NCBI RefSeq assembly: GCF_008153345.1
Contig: NZ_CP042818.1
Coordinates: 2,691,001 to 2,755,000 of the forward strand
Direction: 5' to 3'
Length of the DNA stretch: 64,000 nt
Source: Treponema phagedenis
Lineage (GTDB): Bacteria; Spirochaetota; Spirochaetia; Treponematales; Treponemataceae
The notes beneath the pieces are model-generated. The model saw only the letters and a list, made by a program, of their open reading frames with translations, searched no databases and was not told where the DNA came from. Every line of letters starts with the position of its first letter. Position 1 is the stretch's first letter. This document shows positions 41,795 through 51,287 of the stretch, one piece after another. Made by a program: the position numbers and the translations under genes.

Positions 41795-43765
41795 ATGAAA
41801 AAGAATGAATTAGATTCTATCGCCCTTTCTATAAGGAGTTTATCAATTGATGCAATCGAAAAAGCTAATTCGGGGCATCCCGGCTTACCCTTAGGAGCTG
41901 CCGAGCTTGCAGCGGTTTTGTATGGTAATATCTTGAAATATAATGCGGAAAATCCGAATTGGCATGATCGGGATCGCTTTATTTTATCTGCGGGGCATGG
42001 CTCCATGCTCTTATACTCAATCTTACATCTTGCCGGTTATCCTGTTACGCTCGATGATATAAAAACGTTCAGACAAATCGGATCCGTGTGTCCGGGGCAT
42101 CCCGAATACGGCTACACTCCGGGAGTGGAAGCGACAAGCGGGCCGCTTGGTCAGGGTGTTTCGATGGCGGTAGGCTTTGCAATTGCCGAGTCAATACTTG
42201 CGGCAACGTATAATACGCAAGAATATGAAATCGTAAATCATTATACGTATGCCTTAGTTGGTGAAGGTTGTTTAATGGAAGGCGTCGCATCGGAGGCGTG
42301 CAGTTATGCAGGAACATTGCAGCTCGGAAAACTCATAGTTTTTTATGACGAAAATAAAATCAGTATCGACGGGTCAACCGAGATAGCTTTTACGGAAGAT
42401 GTTGAAAAACGTTACGAGGCTTATGGATGGCAGGTGCTGCGCGGGTCCATGTATAATTATGATGAGATTGAAGCATTGGTAAAAAAGGCAAAACAAGATA
42501 CGCGCCCTTCCCTCATTATGCTAAAATCGGTAATAGGAAAAGGGGCACCCACTGTTGAAAACTCTGCGGCGGCACACGGCGCACCGCTTGGAAAAGAAGG
42601 TGTTTTAGCGGCAAAAAAAGCTCTGGGGCTTGATCCAAGTAAGCCCTTTTATGTTGCCCCCGAAGCATATGCGGCATTTGCAGAAAAAAAACAAAAAAAC
42701 GCCGCGCTTGAAAATTCCTGGAATACGGTTTTTGAAAAGTGGAGTAAGGCGTATCCCGAAAAGCGAAAAGCATGGGATCAGGCATTTACAAAAGGCGGAG
42801 TTTTAGCAGAGCTTTTAGAAAAGGTTGAGCAACCTTCCTACACAATAGAAGAAAGTATTGCAACAAGAGCGGGTTCCAAAAAAGCGCTTAATGCGTTTGC
42901 AAAAGTTTTGCCTAATCTTGTAGGTGGCTCAGCGGATTTACAAGGACCGAATGCGGTTGGAATAGACGGAGCAAAAGCTTTTTCCGCTTCTAACCGCAAC
43001 GGTCGATATTTACATTTCGGCGTGCGGGAATTCGGCATGGCCGCGATTATTAACGGTATGCAATTACATGGCGGATTACGCGCTTTCTGTGCAACCTTTG
43101 CGGTTTTCTCCGATTACCTGCGCCCCGCATTGCGCCTTGCCGCTTTAATGAAAATTCCTTCCATTTATGTTTTTACCCACGACTCGATTTTTGTCGGTGA
43201 AGACGGCCCGACGCATCAGCCGGTTGAGACCTTGGCATCCTTACGTGCTATTCCGAATACATTGGTATTACGTCCCGCAGACGCTGAAGAAACCTCTGAA
43301 GCATGGCGAATTGCCCTCGCACATTCAACGGGACCGGTATGCCTTATATTGAGCAGGCAAAATTTACCGATACTCAAAAAAGAGGATAGCAATTGGCGAA
43401 AAACTATTGAATGCGGCGCGTATATTGTGCAAAAAGGCAGTGATACGCCCGAAGTCTGTATTCTCGCAACCGGCTCCGAAGTAGAGCTTGCATTGCGTGC
43501 TGCCGCTTTAAGCGGAAAAAAAGTCCGCGTTGTTTCGGTGTTAAGTAAAGAAAGCTTTGAAAAAACTCCCGAAGAATTAAAACGAAAAATAACCGGAACT
43601 GCAAAAATCATCACTGCCGAAGCGGGAGTCCGCCAAGGCTGGGAAGGATTGACGGAATCTCCGCAGAATTGTTTTTCTATTGAGCAATTCGGAGAGTCCG
43701 GCCCTGCAAAAAAAGTTGCCGAACACCTCGGCTTTACTGCGGAAGCTCTTGCAAAACTTTTATAA
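41795..43765 (+). CDS. tkt: Transketolase
   Basis: This 656-residue TPP enzyme of the pentose phosphate pathway moves two-carbon units between sugar phosphates. TPP-binding sequence is VGEGCLMEGVASEACSYAG followed by YDENKIS. The N-terminal SGHPGLPLGAAELAAVLY, the central GGSADLQGPNAV, and HFGVREFGMAAIINGM are family signatures. The His-rich THDSIFVGEDGPTHQPVE belongs to the pyrimidine-binding domain. GGAGG lies 7 nt before the ATG. The gene is monocistronic; an 8-bp-stem hairpin (43778-43805) lies beyond the stop but lacks a T-run. Confidence 0.96.
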   Translation: MKKNELDSIALSIRSLSIDAIEKANSGHPGLPLGAAELAAVLYGNILKYNAENPNWHDRDRFILSAGHGSMLLYSILHLAGYPVTLDDIKTFRQIGSVCPGHPEYGYTPGVEATSGPLGQGVSMAVGFAIAESILAATYNTQEYEIVNHYTYALVGEGCLMEGVASEACSYAGTLQLGKLIVFYDENKISIDGSTEIAFTEDVEKRYEAYGWQVLRGSMYNYDEIEALVKKAKQDTRPSLIMLKSVIGKGAPTVENSAAAHGAPLGKEGVLAAKKALGLDPSKPFYVAPEAYAAFAEKKQKNAALENSWNTVFEKWSKAYPEKRKAWDQAFTKGGVLAELLEKVEQPSYTIEESIATRAGSKKALNAFAKVLPNLVGGSADLQGPNAVGIDGAKAFSASNRNGRYLHFGVREFGMAAIINGMQLHGGLRAFCATFAVFSDYLRPALRLAALMKIPSIYVFTHDSIFVGEDGPTHQPVETLASLRAIPNTLVLRPADAEETSEAWRIALAHSTGPVCLILSRQNLPILKKEDSNWRKTIECGAYIVQKGSDTPEVCILATGSEVELALRAAALSGKKVRVVSVLSKESFEKTPEELKRKITGTAKIITAEAGVRQGWEGLTESPQNCFSIEQFGESGPAKKVAEHLGFTAEALAKLL

Positions 43766-43951
43766 ACAGATATTTTTAGTAAACGCTTTGCAAAAAACGT
43801 TTACTGAAAATACACACCGGAAACGGTGCTTTACTCAACAAAGACAGTGCAGCCTTTTGCTATTTTAAAACTTGAAGGTTACCTGCAAAAAGTTTTTAAG
43901 CAAAAATGCTAATCAAAACAATTGTAAAAACAATGTGTAAAAATAAGCATT

Positions 43952-44101
43952 TTTAAAGAGTCCGACACGGCGCAAGGGCGAACCCTTGGAATTTCTACCT
44001 TTGGTTCGCCTACGAGTTTTAAAGCTTCAATTTTACAGTTTTGTGTTGATGCTTTAAAACTTCGTTTAAAATTGAGCAACGGTGGGTAAACTTACCACAG
44101 G
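43952..44101. repeat. Nested-hairpin element, core with two inserts
   Basis: AAAGAGTCCGACACGGCGCAA is followed by a GGCGAACC...GGTTCGCC hairpin (about 43977-44010), a GTTTTAAAGC...GCTTTAAAAC palindrome (about 44016-44069), and CAACGGTGGGTAAACTTACC (44077-44096). Compared with the empty copies, exactly the two hairpins are added between the core halves. Confidence 0.8.
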
Positions 44102-44224
44102 GAAAATGTTTCAAACCGAAAACATTGCGGACAATTCTCAGATCTGCCTGTGTACACGTATTCCTGCTCATAGCATTTTCGTAATTCCCAATACTAAAAT
44201 ATAAAAAAAACTTCCATCCGCCTT

Positions 44225-45196
44225 TTATCCACGCAAAAATCTGTCTTCAGGAACTTCGGCAAAATAGTGTTGCAGGCGTTTTTCGGCTTCGGGGATGTCC
44301 TCGGCATTTAATAAAAGGGTTTTGCAATAATGCGCAAACGTGAAGTTGTCGCAGTAAAGCGCAAAAAAACGCTGCATTCTTGTTTTCCAAAATTCTTTCG
44401 GCTGTTCTTGCTGCAAAAATTCTAAAAAAAGCAATGCGGTTTGGTAAAGGTCAATAGGCTTTTCAAACTGTTCGCCCCTTAGCTCGGCAAAAATCCACGG
44501 CTTTTGAATCATTGCTCTGCCAATCATCCAGCCGGCACAAGGGTACGACGATTGCATCCGCTGTAATTTTTGGAAAGAGTTGATGTCGCCGTTTCCGTAA
44601 ATCGGAATGGGAAATTCTTCCGCCAAGCGGTGCGTAAATTCGTGCTTTGCGGGACGGGAATACTTTTGTTTTTGGGTGCGCGGGTGCAAAGTTATCAGTT
44701 CGCCTCCTTCATCAATAAGCATTTGTACAAAGGAGTGCAAAAACGCAGTGTTTTCCGTTATTCCGAGCCTCAATTTTACACTCAGCCGAAATGCTCTCCC
44801 CTGCGTTTTCTCATATTCATTGATTGCCTGCCGCACCGTCCGCACAAAGTGCGCGGTTTCCGTAAGCGGTTTTTGCATCCACGCAAAGCCCGCTCCGGAT
44901 TGTACAATTTGAGGAGCGCAGCAGCCCATATTGAGGTCAACGCCGATGCCGCCTTTTTCCAGCACAATGGGAACCGCCTTTGCGGCGTATTCCGCATCAT
45001 TTGAGGTAAGTTGCCACACAAGTTTTTCAGGCGCCGGCGCGGTATGCAAATACCAATCCTCAAATTGTCCTTTGCACACAAGAGAGGGACAATGAATCAT
45101 TTCGGTAAAATATTCATCCGGGTCTGCAAATTGATGAATAAGCAAGCGTAAACCGGCGTGGGTAAGAGCTGCCATCGGTGCGGAAGCAAGAATCAT
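44225..45196 (-). CDS. dus: tRNA-dihydrouridine synthase
   Basis: This 323-residue flavoenzyme reduces uridines in tRNA D-loops. It has a TIM-barrel opening ILASAPMAALTHAG, the VDLNMGCCAPQIVQSGAG segment with the catalytic Cys (the usual form is NxGCP), VKLRLGI, LHPRTQKQKYSRPAKHE, and IYGNGDI...GWMIGRAMIQKPWIF. The C-terminal helical domain is short. I start at the ATG at 45196; an in-frame ATG 42 bp upstream would add a non-family peptide. The leader lacks a ribosome site. The subgroup (DusA, B or C) cannot be told; NMGCCAP is an unusual active-site loop. Confidence 0.9.
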   Translation of the reverse strand: MILASAPMAALTHAGLRLLIHQFADPDEYFTEMIHCPSLVCKGQFEDWYLHTAPAPEKLVWQLTSNDAEYAAKAVPIVLEKGGIGVDLNMGCCAPQIVQSGAGFAWMQKPLTETAHFVRTVRQAINEYEKTQGRAFRLSVKLRLGITENTAFLHSFVQMLIDEGGELITLHPRTQKQKYSRPAKHEFTHRLAEEFPIPIYGNGDINSFQKLQRMQSSYPCAGWMIGRAMIQKPWIFAELRGEQFEKPIDLYQTALLFLEFLQQEQPKEFWKTRMQRFFALYCDNFTFAHYCKTLLLNAEDIPEAEKRLQHYFAEVPEDRFLRG

Positions 45197-45451
45197 ACAA
45201 AAGACTGTAATACAATTTCGGATAAAAATCCAGTGCAAAAATTTACGGAATAAAAATTGAGTCCATTAATTTTCTATATTAGAGTTACAGAGTTTTTTAT
45301 AGAAATTAAAAAAACAGTGAATTTTTGTAACCGTTTAGGGATAACTTTTTTAAAATTTTATGATATACATTTCTTGCAAATATTGTACAGCCGTTTATAA
45401 AAACGATGTAAAAAACGATATTTGCTATCAAAAGATTTTGGAGGTATATAA

Positions 45452-45994
45452 ATGAAAAAATCTATGATTCTTCTTTCTATGCTTATCGTAAGTATAGCCC
45501 TTGCTTTTGCCGCAGACCCGGCGGAAGGTTTATGGAAAAGCATTGATGAAAAAACCGGAAAACCGACCGGCGTTTGGAACATCTATGTTGAAAATGACAA
45601 ATTGTACGGAACAATGCTTGTTTGCATGGATCATAATCCGAAAGCAGCAGTAACCGCCTGCAAAGACAGCTACCCCGATTTTCCGAAAAAAGGTAAGGTC
45701 AAAAACATGGCGCTTGTAGGAACTCCTTTTATTTATAATTTGGTAAAAAAAGCGGAAGGTTCCTGGCATAAAGGCTATATCATTGATCCCGCAAACGGAA
45801 AGCGTTACCAGTGCAAAATTAATTTTAAAAAAGCGGACGGCAAAAAATTCAAGGTTGATACCTTACAAATGCGCGGCGAAATCGGGCTCGGAATAGGTCG
45901 TAATCAATGGTGGGTAAAATCTTCACCCGAAGAAGTGGCGGAATTGATTAAATCAAATGTGGTAAAACACGAGTTTGTCGAAGCCACCGAATAA
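45452..45994 (+). CDS. Exported DUF2147-domain protein
   Basis: This 180-residue protein has a signal peptide (residues 1-20, KK then a hydrophobic core, cleavage near AFA-AD). The mature part is a lipocalin-like DUF2147 domain: PAEGLWKSIDEKTGKPTGVW opening and NPANGKRY-like DPANGKRYQCKI. The family is periplasmic and of unknown function. GGAGG lies 7 nt before the ATG. A TTGCAA-16-TATAAA pair near 45374-45401 could be its promoter. A 7-bp GGCTGCC hairpin lies just beyond the stop. Confidence 0.85.
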   Translation: MKKSMILLSMLIVSIALAFAADPAEGLWKSIDEKTGKPTGVWNIYVENDKLYGTMLVCMDHNPKAAVTACKDSYPDFPKKGKVKNMALVGTPFIYNLVKKAEGSWHKGYIIDPANGKRYQCKINFKKADGKKFKVDTLQMRGEIGLGIGRNQWWVKSSPEEVAELIKSNVVKHEFVEATE

Positions 45995-46002
45995 CGCATG
46001 TG

Positions 46003-46023
46003 GCTGCCCTTTTAAGGCAGCCG
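46003..46023. terminator. Weak hairpin after the DUF2147 gene
   Basis: GGCTGCC-CTTTTAA-GGCAGCC forms a 7-bp GC-rich stem 9 nt after the stop. The U-rich tail is poor, so termination is uncertain. Confidence 0.4.
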
Positions 46024-46133
46024 CTATTCTTGAATTATCAATATAAACAGCCGCGGATACACAAAATCTATAAAAACTTCTATCGGCGTTTTACAGCCAA
46101 GGATTTACGCCTGACATAATTTGATTTACGCCT

Positions 46134-46558
46134 GACATAATTTGTAATTAAGTTCACATTCGAGAATATGTCGACAATAAAGCTTACCGAATAAAACATT
46201 CCTATGGTAAACTGCCCACCGTTGTCAAACTCAGAACCGCTACGGACGGCAAAACTCAGAACAATGTAAAGCGATGTTTAAAAACTACCACACCGACATA
46301 AATAGGAGTTTTTAAACTCGCAGCACTGATTTAATCAAGAATACTAAAAATCAGGGTGTGGACGCCCGTGGTTCCACACAGAATTGAGTTTGAAAACTAC
46401 CACATTTGTATAATAGGAGTTTTCAAACTCATAGGTTTGGTTTTGCCACGGACGGCAAAACCAAACCGTTGTGTCGAACTCTTTTTTAATAAAATTTTTT
46501 ATGATCTCATATCAGATGAATTAAAAACATTATTTGAGGATATTAAAAAACGCTACGC
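46134..46558. repeat. Filled nested-hairpin element abutting a stop codon
   Basis: The left part TTTGTAATTAAG (46139) leads to CTATGGTAAACTGCCCACC (46202). Inside are an AGTTTTTAAACTC-type block, an AGTTTGAAAACT block, and a GGTTTGGTTTTGCC...GGCAAAACCAAACC hairpin (about 46435-46466). GTTGTGTCGAACTC plus six T closes the core. The right end AAAAAACGCTACGC precedes TA at 46559-46560, 2 bp before the next gene's stop. Confidence 0.8.
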
Positions 46559-46562
46559 TAAG

Positions 46563-48257
46563 TTATAATATCGAATCTACCAAAGCTTTAAAATCTTTAT
46601 CAAGATTTGTAGAATTTTCTTTCGGTTTAACTGCAAAAAGTCCGTCTTCCATACTGATAATGCTGTCTTCGCTCGATAAATCAATCAATTCTTCCGCTTC
46701 GGCCTCTCCTACCGCTTCTAAACTTACGGTTGCTCTTTTATCAAAATAAGGAGATATAAATAAGCTGTCGGTATTGATTTTAGGAAGATAGGTAACTTCG
46801 TCGGCGTCGGAGGCTGCAAACAAAGAATCTTCAGAAAAATTACGTGGTTGTTCTGCATTGTTTGTAGCTTCGAGGATCGTGTTTTCGTTCATAGTTGCAT
46901 GCAAGAGATTCTTTTCGCCCGCCGTTTCTATTTCATCTGCCAAGTCTTCCACACTTTCTAGCTCAGGAATATCGTTTTCAAAAACTTCTTGTATAACTAA
47001 ACGATTTTCATCATCAGCATATATATGCTGAGTATTTTCTATTATTATCGGTTTTTCTTTTTTCTCTTCGGTTAATATGGAAACCATATTTTCCCACTCC
47101 TTATTGAGTAGTGCATCTATTTCTTTCTCATGTTTAATCAGAAATGTTCTGCTTATGCCGTTTTTAAATTCAGCGTCTATTTCTCTTCGTCTATATAGCA
47201 TCTTTTCTTGAATTTCTTGTCGGTTTAATGCTTGTTTTTCTTTAAAAAAATCCTGCACTATCTGATTATAAAAATGCTCAATTCCGGTTTTTATCTTTGT
47301 AAGCGGATCCCGCCTGATATTGATTAGCAGGAAGCAAAATAAAAAAATGGTAACAAACCCGACAATAAGTAAAAAACCTTTAGATGATCGACTGAAAATA
47401 AATAAATTTTCAGGAACAAACTGTGCACATGCTCCGTATTTTGATTCTCCGCTGAGTACAATCCAGCTGATATTATTTGCCTGTATCGTTTTTTCCTCAT
47501 TAAAATTACCGGACTCCCATTCAGTTAGTAAAAATTTTTTTATAGTATCTTCATCGCAGTATGGTAACCCAAGTGCAACTCCTTTAAAGGAAAAATCATC
47601 ATCATGTATAAATTGCACGTTATCCGCAATTTGAAGTTTGTTAAGTGTAAATAAATGAGAAGTCAAAGCCTTTGTTGAAAGATAAAATAAAATCTTTCCG
47701 CGATAGTTATCATAAACAGTATAAAACGGCAAAGAATATACAAAGCTATTGCTTTCAGCATCCAGCAAGATTTCCGGCGTGTCAAGAGTATTGAAAAAAT
47801 ACTTAATCGGAATACTATGATTGGCAGCGTTATAGGTCTTATATGCAATACCGGCATCTTTTTGCGCCACAATATCTGATTTAAAAGAGCTAAACAAAAG
47901 AGAGCCGGTTTTTGGGTCTATAATACGGATACCTTTTAACCCGACAGTATCCGTTAAAAGCTTTTCTATTGCTGCTTCATATTCCATAGTATCTTTGCTT
48001 TTATATCCGATACCGAAATTCTCTTTTACTTCCTGCAAATTTGAAAATGCGGAAAAAGCTTTTAGTTTTTCTTCATGCCAGGTATCAATTATTGCTATAA
48101 GTTTATCTAAATGTTCATCCATTGTCCTCAAAACAGCCGGTTTATATAAATTTTTTTCAACAACCCGAAACAAGGTCTGTCCCTTTAGCAAAAAAAGAAC
48201 TTCAATCAGAGCAAAAAGAATAATAAAGCAAAACAGTGCTTTAACACCGACACGCAC
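46563..48257 (-). CDS. Two-TM sensor-like protein of unknown function
   Basis: This 564-residue protein begins at a GTG (48257): GGAGG lies 5 nt upstream, and the longer ATG/GTG starts overlap the promoter. A first membrane segment lies at residues 6-27, a Cache-like extracytoplasmic domain at 30-290 (GIRIIDPKTGSLLFSS, FVYSLPFYTVYDN), and a second membrane segment at about 297-318 (GFLLIVGFVTIFLFCFLLIN). The cytoplasmic part is helical, then acidic and probably disordered (IPELESVEDLADEIETAGE), with a short conserved-looking end. No kinase, GGDEF, MCP or phosphatase domain is visible. It is divergent from the GPH symporter. Role unknown. Confidence 0.65.
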   Translation of the reverse strand: MRVGVKALFCFIILFALIEVLFLLKGQTLFRVVEKNLYKPAVLRTMDEHLDKLIAIIDTWHEEKLKAFSAFSNLQEVKENFGIGYKSKDTMEYEAAIEKLLTDTVGLKGIRIIDPKTGSLLFSSFKSDIVAQKDAGIAYKTYNAANHSIPIKYFFNTLDTPEILLDAESNSFVYSLPFYTVYDNYRGKILFYLSTKALTSHLFTLNKLQIADNVQFIHDDDFSFKGVALGLPYCDEDTIKKFLLTEWESGNFNEEKTIQANNISWIVLSGESKYGACAQFVPENLFIFSRSSKGFLLIVGFVTIFLFCFLLINIRRDPLTKIKTGIEHFYNQIVQDFFKEKQALNRQEIQEKMLYRRREIDAEFKNGISRTFLIKHEKEIDALLNKEWENMVSILTEEKKEKPIIIENTQHIYADDENRLVIQEVFENDIPELESVEDLADEIETAGEKNLLHATMNENTILEATNNAEQPRNFSEDSLFAASDADEVTYLPKINTDSLFISPYFDKRATVSLEAVGEAEAEELIDLSSEDSIISMEDGLFAVKPKENSTNLDKDFKALVDSIL

Positions 48258-48290
48258 AAAAACCTCCAAAACTTGTATTACACAAATAGA

Positions 48291-48319
48291 ATTATATAAC
48301 ATTTTGATTATTTTTTCCA
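48291..48319 (-). promoter_or_regulatory. Promoter of the sensor-like gene
   Basis: On the minus strand, TGGAAA (48319-48314) and TATAAT (48296-48291) are 17 bp apart. The start point falls about 27 nt before the GTG, after the upstream in-frame ATG codons, which supports the GTG as start. Confidence 0.65.
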
Positions 48320-48506
48320 GCATCGGCACATTTTAATTTTATTACGCGTGTAATTTTTACAATTGCAACAAACAGTGGTTATTAAGAAAGGCATCGCTTT
48401 TGAAATATAGGCTTTTAAGCGGCATAAAGCATATTTCATAAAATATTGTTTGTACTTTGTCCGATTTTTCGCTTTGTTAAAATTCGGTTAAAAAGACACA
48501 AAAATC

Positions 48507-48535
48507 TTGTGTTCCGGAATGAGGTATTGTATAAT
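48507..48535 (+). promoter_or_regulatory. Promoter with leaderless start (GPH symporter)
   Basis: TTGTGT (48507-48512) and TATAAT (48530-48535) are 17 bp apart. The ATG at 48543 is 7 nt after the -10 box. No Shine-Dalgarno is close enough to use. Confidence 0.6.
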
Positions 48536-48542
48536 ACAAGCC

Positions 48543-50453
48543 ATGAATACAAAGCGGAAAAAAATGACATGGCGAGTATATCTTGCCTACGGTGCTGCTG
48601 ATTTATACGGCGGAGGCTGTTTTTTTATTGTAACCACGTTTTCCATGTATTATTTGGTAAACGTAATCGGTCTTCACCCGGTTCTCGCCGGTTTAATTCC
48701 CGGAATCGGGAAATTTTGGGATGCGGTTTCCGATCCGATGATGGGGTATATTGCGGATAATACACCGCAAAACAGGTTCGGAAAAAGGCGAGTTTGGTTT
48801 TTAGTTTCTATTGTTCCGATTGCCCTCTCGTTTATTCTTATTTGGTTTCCGTTCAGCGGAGAAAGTCAAATTGGAAAATTTATTTTTTATACAATAGCCT
48901 ATATCATATTTTTTACAGTTACAACGGTATCCTATGTGCCGTACGCAGCCCTCAGTGCGGAAATAACAAAGGATTTTTCAGAGCGCAATAAGCTTAACAG
49001 CTCCAGACTCATGTTTTCGTTTATTGCGACCTTGCTTGGCGGGCTTTTAGCTCAGCCGATTATTGACTATTTCAATGGCAGTAAAACCGGTTATTTTGTA
49101 ATGAGTTGTGTTTTTGCCCTCATTTTTGCCCTCCCATGGATACCGCTTTATTTTGAAACATGGGAATTGCCACAAGATGCCCCGCAGGAAAAAGAAAAAG
49201 AATCGTTTATTAAAAATTTTCTTTCCCTGTTTAAAAGCCGCTCATGCAGAATCCATATTGCGATGTATGTATTTTCGTATGGAACGTTAGATATTTTTAT
49301 GTCGCTCATTTTATTCTATATTGTGGATTATTTGAACAAAGGAAGCGTTTTTGTTATCGCACAAGGCACATTGCTCATTGTCATGATGTTGAGTTTGCCG
49401 ATACACAGTTATTTTATAAATAAAAAAGGACATAAACCCGTGTATCTTACCGGACTCATAATATTTGCACTTTCAATTTTACTTATGGCTTTTCACCAGC
49501 CGAATACAAGCAGTATATTTTTAATTTTAAACATGGTTATCATGGGCATTGGCATTTCCGCGAACAATCTTATTCCGCATCAGCTTTTGCCCTTTTTATC
49601 GGATATTGACACGGTGATGAGTGGCAAAAATCGGGCGGGAACGTATTCGGCGGCAATGTCTCTTATGCGTAAACTGTTTTTAGGTCTTGTAATAATGACC
49701 TCTATCGGTTTTGTGCTAAGCGCTATCGGATATAAAACCCCTGTTCCCTCAATTTTAACTCAGGCGCAATTGAACGAGGCGAAGGAGTTGAGCAACAAAA
49801 ATAACACGCCGTTTGAAAAAATTGAAAAATATTATTCATTACAGGAAGACGGAAATCTGCACTTAAAATACCTGAGCTTGGATACTGATACTATTATCGC
49901 AAACCTATACAAAAAAGAGCTCGAGAAGAAAAATAAAAATGCGGAAAAGCATGCCTCATTTTTTGAAAATAAAAAAACATTTCCTGAAATTCCTTCAGAG
50001 ATTTTTGAAAATTTTATAGCGGCATCTTTTGATAAAAAAGATTTTTCCCAAGCGAACAGTCTTTTTTTCCTGACCTCATCGTATACAAAAGAAGGAGCGG
50101 TGTATAAAAAAATTGAGCCAGAAGGATTTTACACAAAAGACGATCTTTACCATTTAAAGGAAACACTTGATGCAATAGACTTTAAATATTCAGGCATCGG
50201 GCAAGTGCAAAAGCCGCAGCAAAAACAAAGCACGCTCATCGGTATAAAAACCTCTTTCATTCTTATGCCGCTTTTTATGCTTATGATTGCAATTATCATC
50301 GGCTTTCAATTTAAACTTACCCCTGAAAACCACGCAATCATACTTACAGAGATTAAACGCCTCGAAGCAGGCGGCAAAAAAGAAGACGCCGATGAAAAAA
50401 CAAAAGAAGTTTGCGAGCTCTTAATCGGTATGCCCTACGGAAGAACGGTATAA
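48543..50453 (+). CDS. GPH-family (MelB-like) sugar:cation symporter with large insertion
   Basis: This 636-residue MFS_2 transporter has the family motif KFWDAVSDPMMGYIADNT followed by RFGKRRVWF in the 2-3 loop. Eleven membrane segments cover residues 10-395 and the last lies at about 569-590. Between the last two segments is a hydrophilic stretch of about 165 residues (AQLNEAKELSNKNNTPFEKI onward), predicted outside the membrane on the periplasmic side. MelB-type proteins are about 450-480 residues without it. The substrate is unknown. A longer frame from 48507 is inside the promoter; the ATG at 48543 matches the usual N-terminus. Confidence 0.88.
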   Translation: MNTKRKKMTWRVYLAYGAADLYGGGCFFIVTTFSMYYLVNVIGLHPVLAGLIPGIGKFWDAVSDPMMGYIADNTPQNRFGKRRVWFLVSIVPIALSFILIWFPFSGESQIGKFIFYTIAYIIFFTVTTVSYVPYAALSAEITKDFSERNKLNSSRLMFSFIATLLGGLLAQPIIDYFNGSKTGYFVMSCVFALIFALPWIPLYFETWELPQDAPQEKEKESFIKNFLSLFKSRSCRIHIAMYVFSYGTLDIFMSLILFYIVDYLNKGSVFVIAQGTLLIVMMLSLPIHSYFINKKGHKPVYLTGLIIFALSILLMAFHQPNTSSIFLILNMVIMGIGISANNLIPHQLLPFLSDIDTVMSGKNRAGTYSAAMSLMRKLFLGLVIMTSIGFVLSAIGYKTPVPSILTQAQLNEAKELSNKNNTPFEKIEKYYSLQEDGNLHLKYLSLDTDTIIANLYKKELEKKNKNAEKHASFFENKKTFPEIPSEIFENFIAASFDKKDFSQANSLFFLTSSYTKEGAVYKKIEPEGFYTKDDLYHLKETLDAIDFKYSGIGQVQKPQQKQSTLIGIKTSFILMPLFMLMIAIIIGFQFKLTPENHAIILTEIKRLEAGGKKEDADEKTKEVCELLIGMPYGRTV

Positions 50454-50469
50454 GTGTTTATCTGAAATG

Positions 50470-50812
50470 AAGGCACAAGGGCGAAACCTTGGAATTCTAC
50501 CTTCGTTTCGCCTGCGAGTTTTAAAGCTTCCTGTTATAAAAAAGAGTCCGACACGGCGCAAGGGCGAAGCTTTACCTGTTTTCCTTTCGCTTCGCCTACG
50601 AGTCGGTGTAATTTTTCCGTCCATGGCAAAATTACACCTGCGAGTTTTAAAACTTTGCAAACTACTTTGCTTTAAAACGTCGCTTCTGTTTGGAACCACC
50701 ACCGTCCGTGGCGGTTCTGATTGATATATTTGTATTGATGCTTTTAAACATCGTGTGGAATTGAGTAAGGTGGACAATTTACCATAGGGATGCCGAAATC
50801 CTGTTTTAACAT
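50470..50812. repeat. Filled nested-hairpin element
   Basis: A GGCGAAACC...GGTTTCGCC-like hairpin (50480-50512) precedes AAAAAAGAGTCCGACACGG (50541). Next come a GGCGAAGC...GCTTCGCC hairpin, a GGTGTAATTTTTCC...GGCAAAATTACACC hairpin, a GTTTTAAA palindrome, ACCGCCACGGACGG-type hairpin, a GCTTTTAAACATC arm, and GGTGGACAATTTACCATAG (50770-50788). It mirrors the copy at 18696-19131 in reverse order. Confidence 0.8.
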
Positions 50813-50899
50813 CCGTGTCCGTTCTGAGTTTTGCGTCAGGGACAAAAGTAATCTGCGAGTTTTAAAGCGCTGGTAAAATTTGCAATATCTTTGGCATTT

Positions 50900-51283
50900 C
50901 TAAATATTAATTCCTAATTTTGCCTTAAGTGCATTTTGCAATTCTTGCGAAAAGTTCAAATTAGCGTTTTCTGCCGCTTCTGCAAGCCATGCCGGCAAGG
51001 TTAAATTTTTGCGAACGCTTTTTTCCTGCGTTAAATATTTTTTATCCGTTTTTATCAATGATATGAACTCGGCAGCTTTAGGTTTTTTAATTTTCTCAAT
51101 ACTTGATGGCAGCGGCAGTGTATGGCCGTCTTTTAGCATAAGATATACTCTGCCGGTCAAAGCTTCCTCCGCCATTATGATTGCCTCTTCCAAGGTATCG
51201 CCGCATGTCGCAAGTTCAATATCATGGAATACTACAGAATAACCGCTGCCTTCTTTATAAAATATCGCTGGATAAATATACAT
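50900..51283 (-). CDS. hicB: HicB-family antitoxin
   Basis: This 127-residue protein has the partial RNase-H-like HicB fold at residues 1-70 (YPAIFYKEGSGYSVVFHDIE, then TCGDTLEEAIIMAEEAL) and a C-terminal ribbon-helix-helix-like DNA-binding part (RKNLTLPAWLAEAAENANLN). HicB neutralises HicA and represses the operon. It starts 4 bp after the hicA stop, the usual hicA-first order. It ends near a repeat block. Confidence 0.92.
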   Translation of the reverse strand: MYIYPAIFYKEGSGYSVVFHDIELATCGDTLEEAIIMAEEALTGRVYLMLKDGHTLPLPSSIEKIKKPKAAEFISLIKTDKKYLTQEKSVRKNLTLPAWLAEAAENANLNFSQELQNALKAKLGINI

Positions 51284-51287
51284 AATG

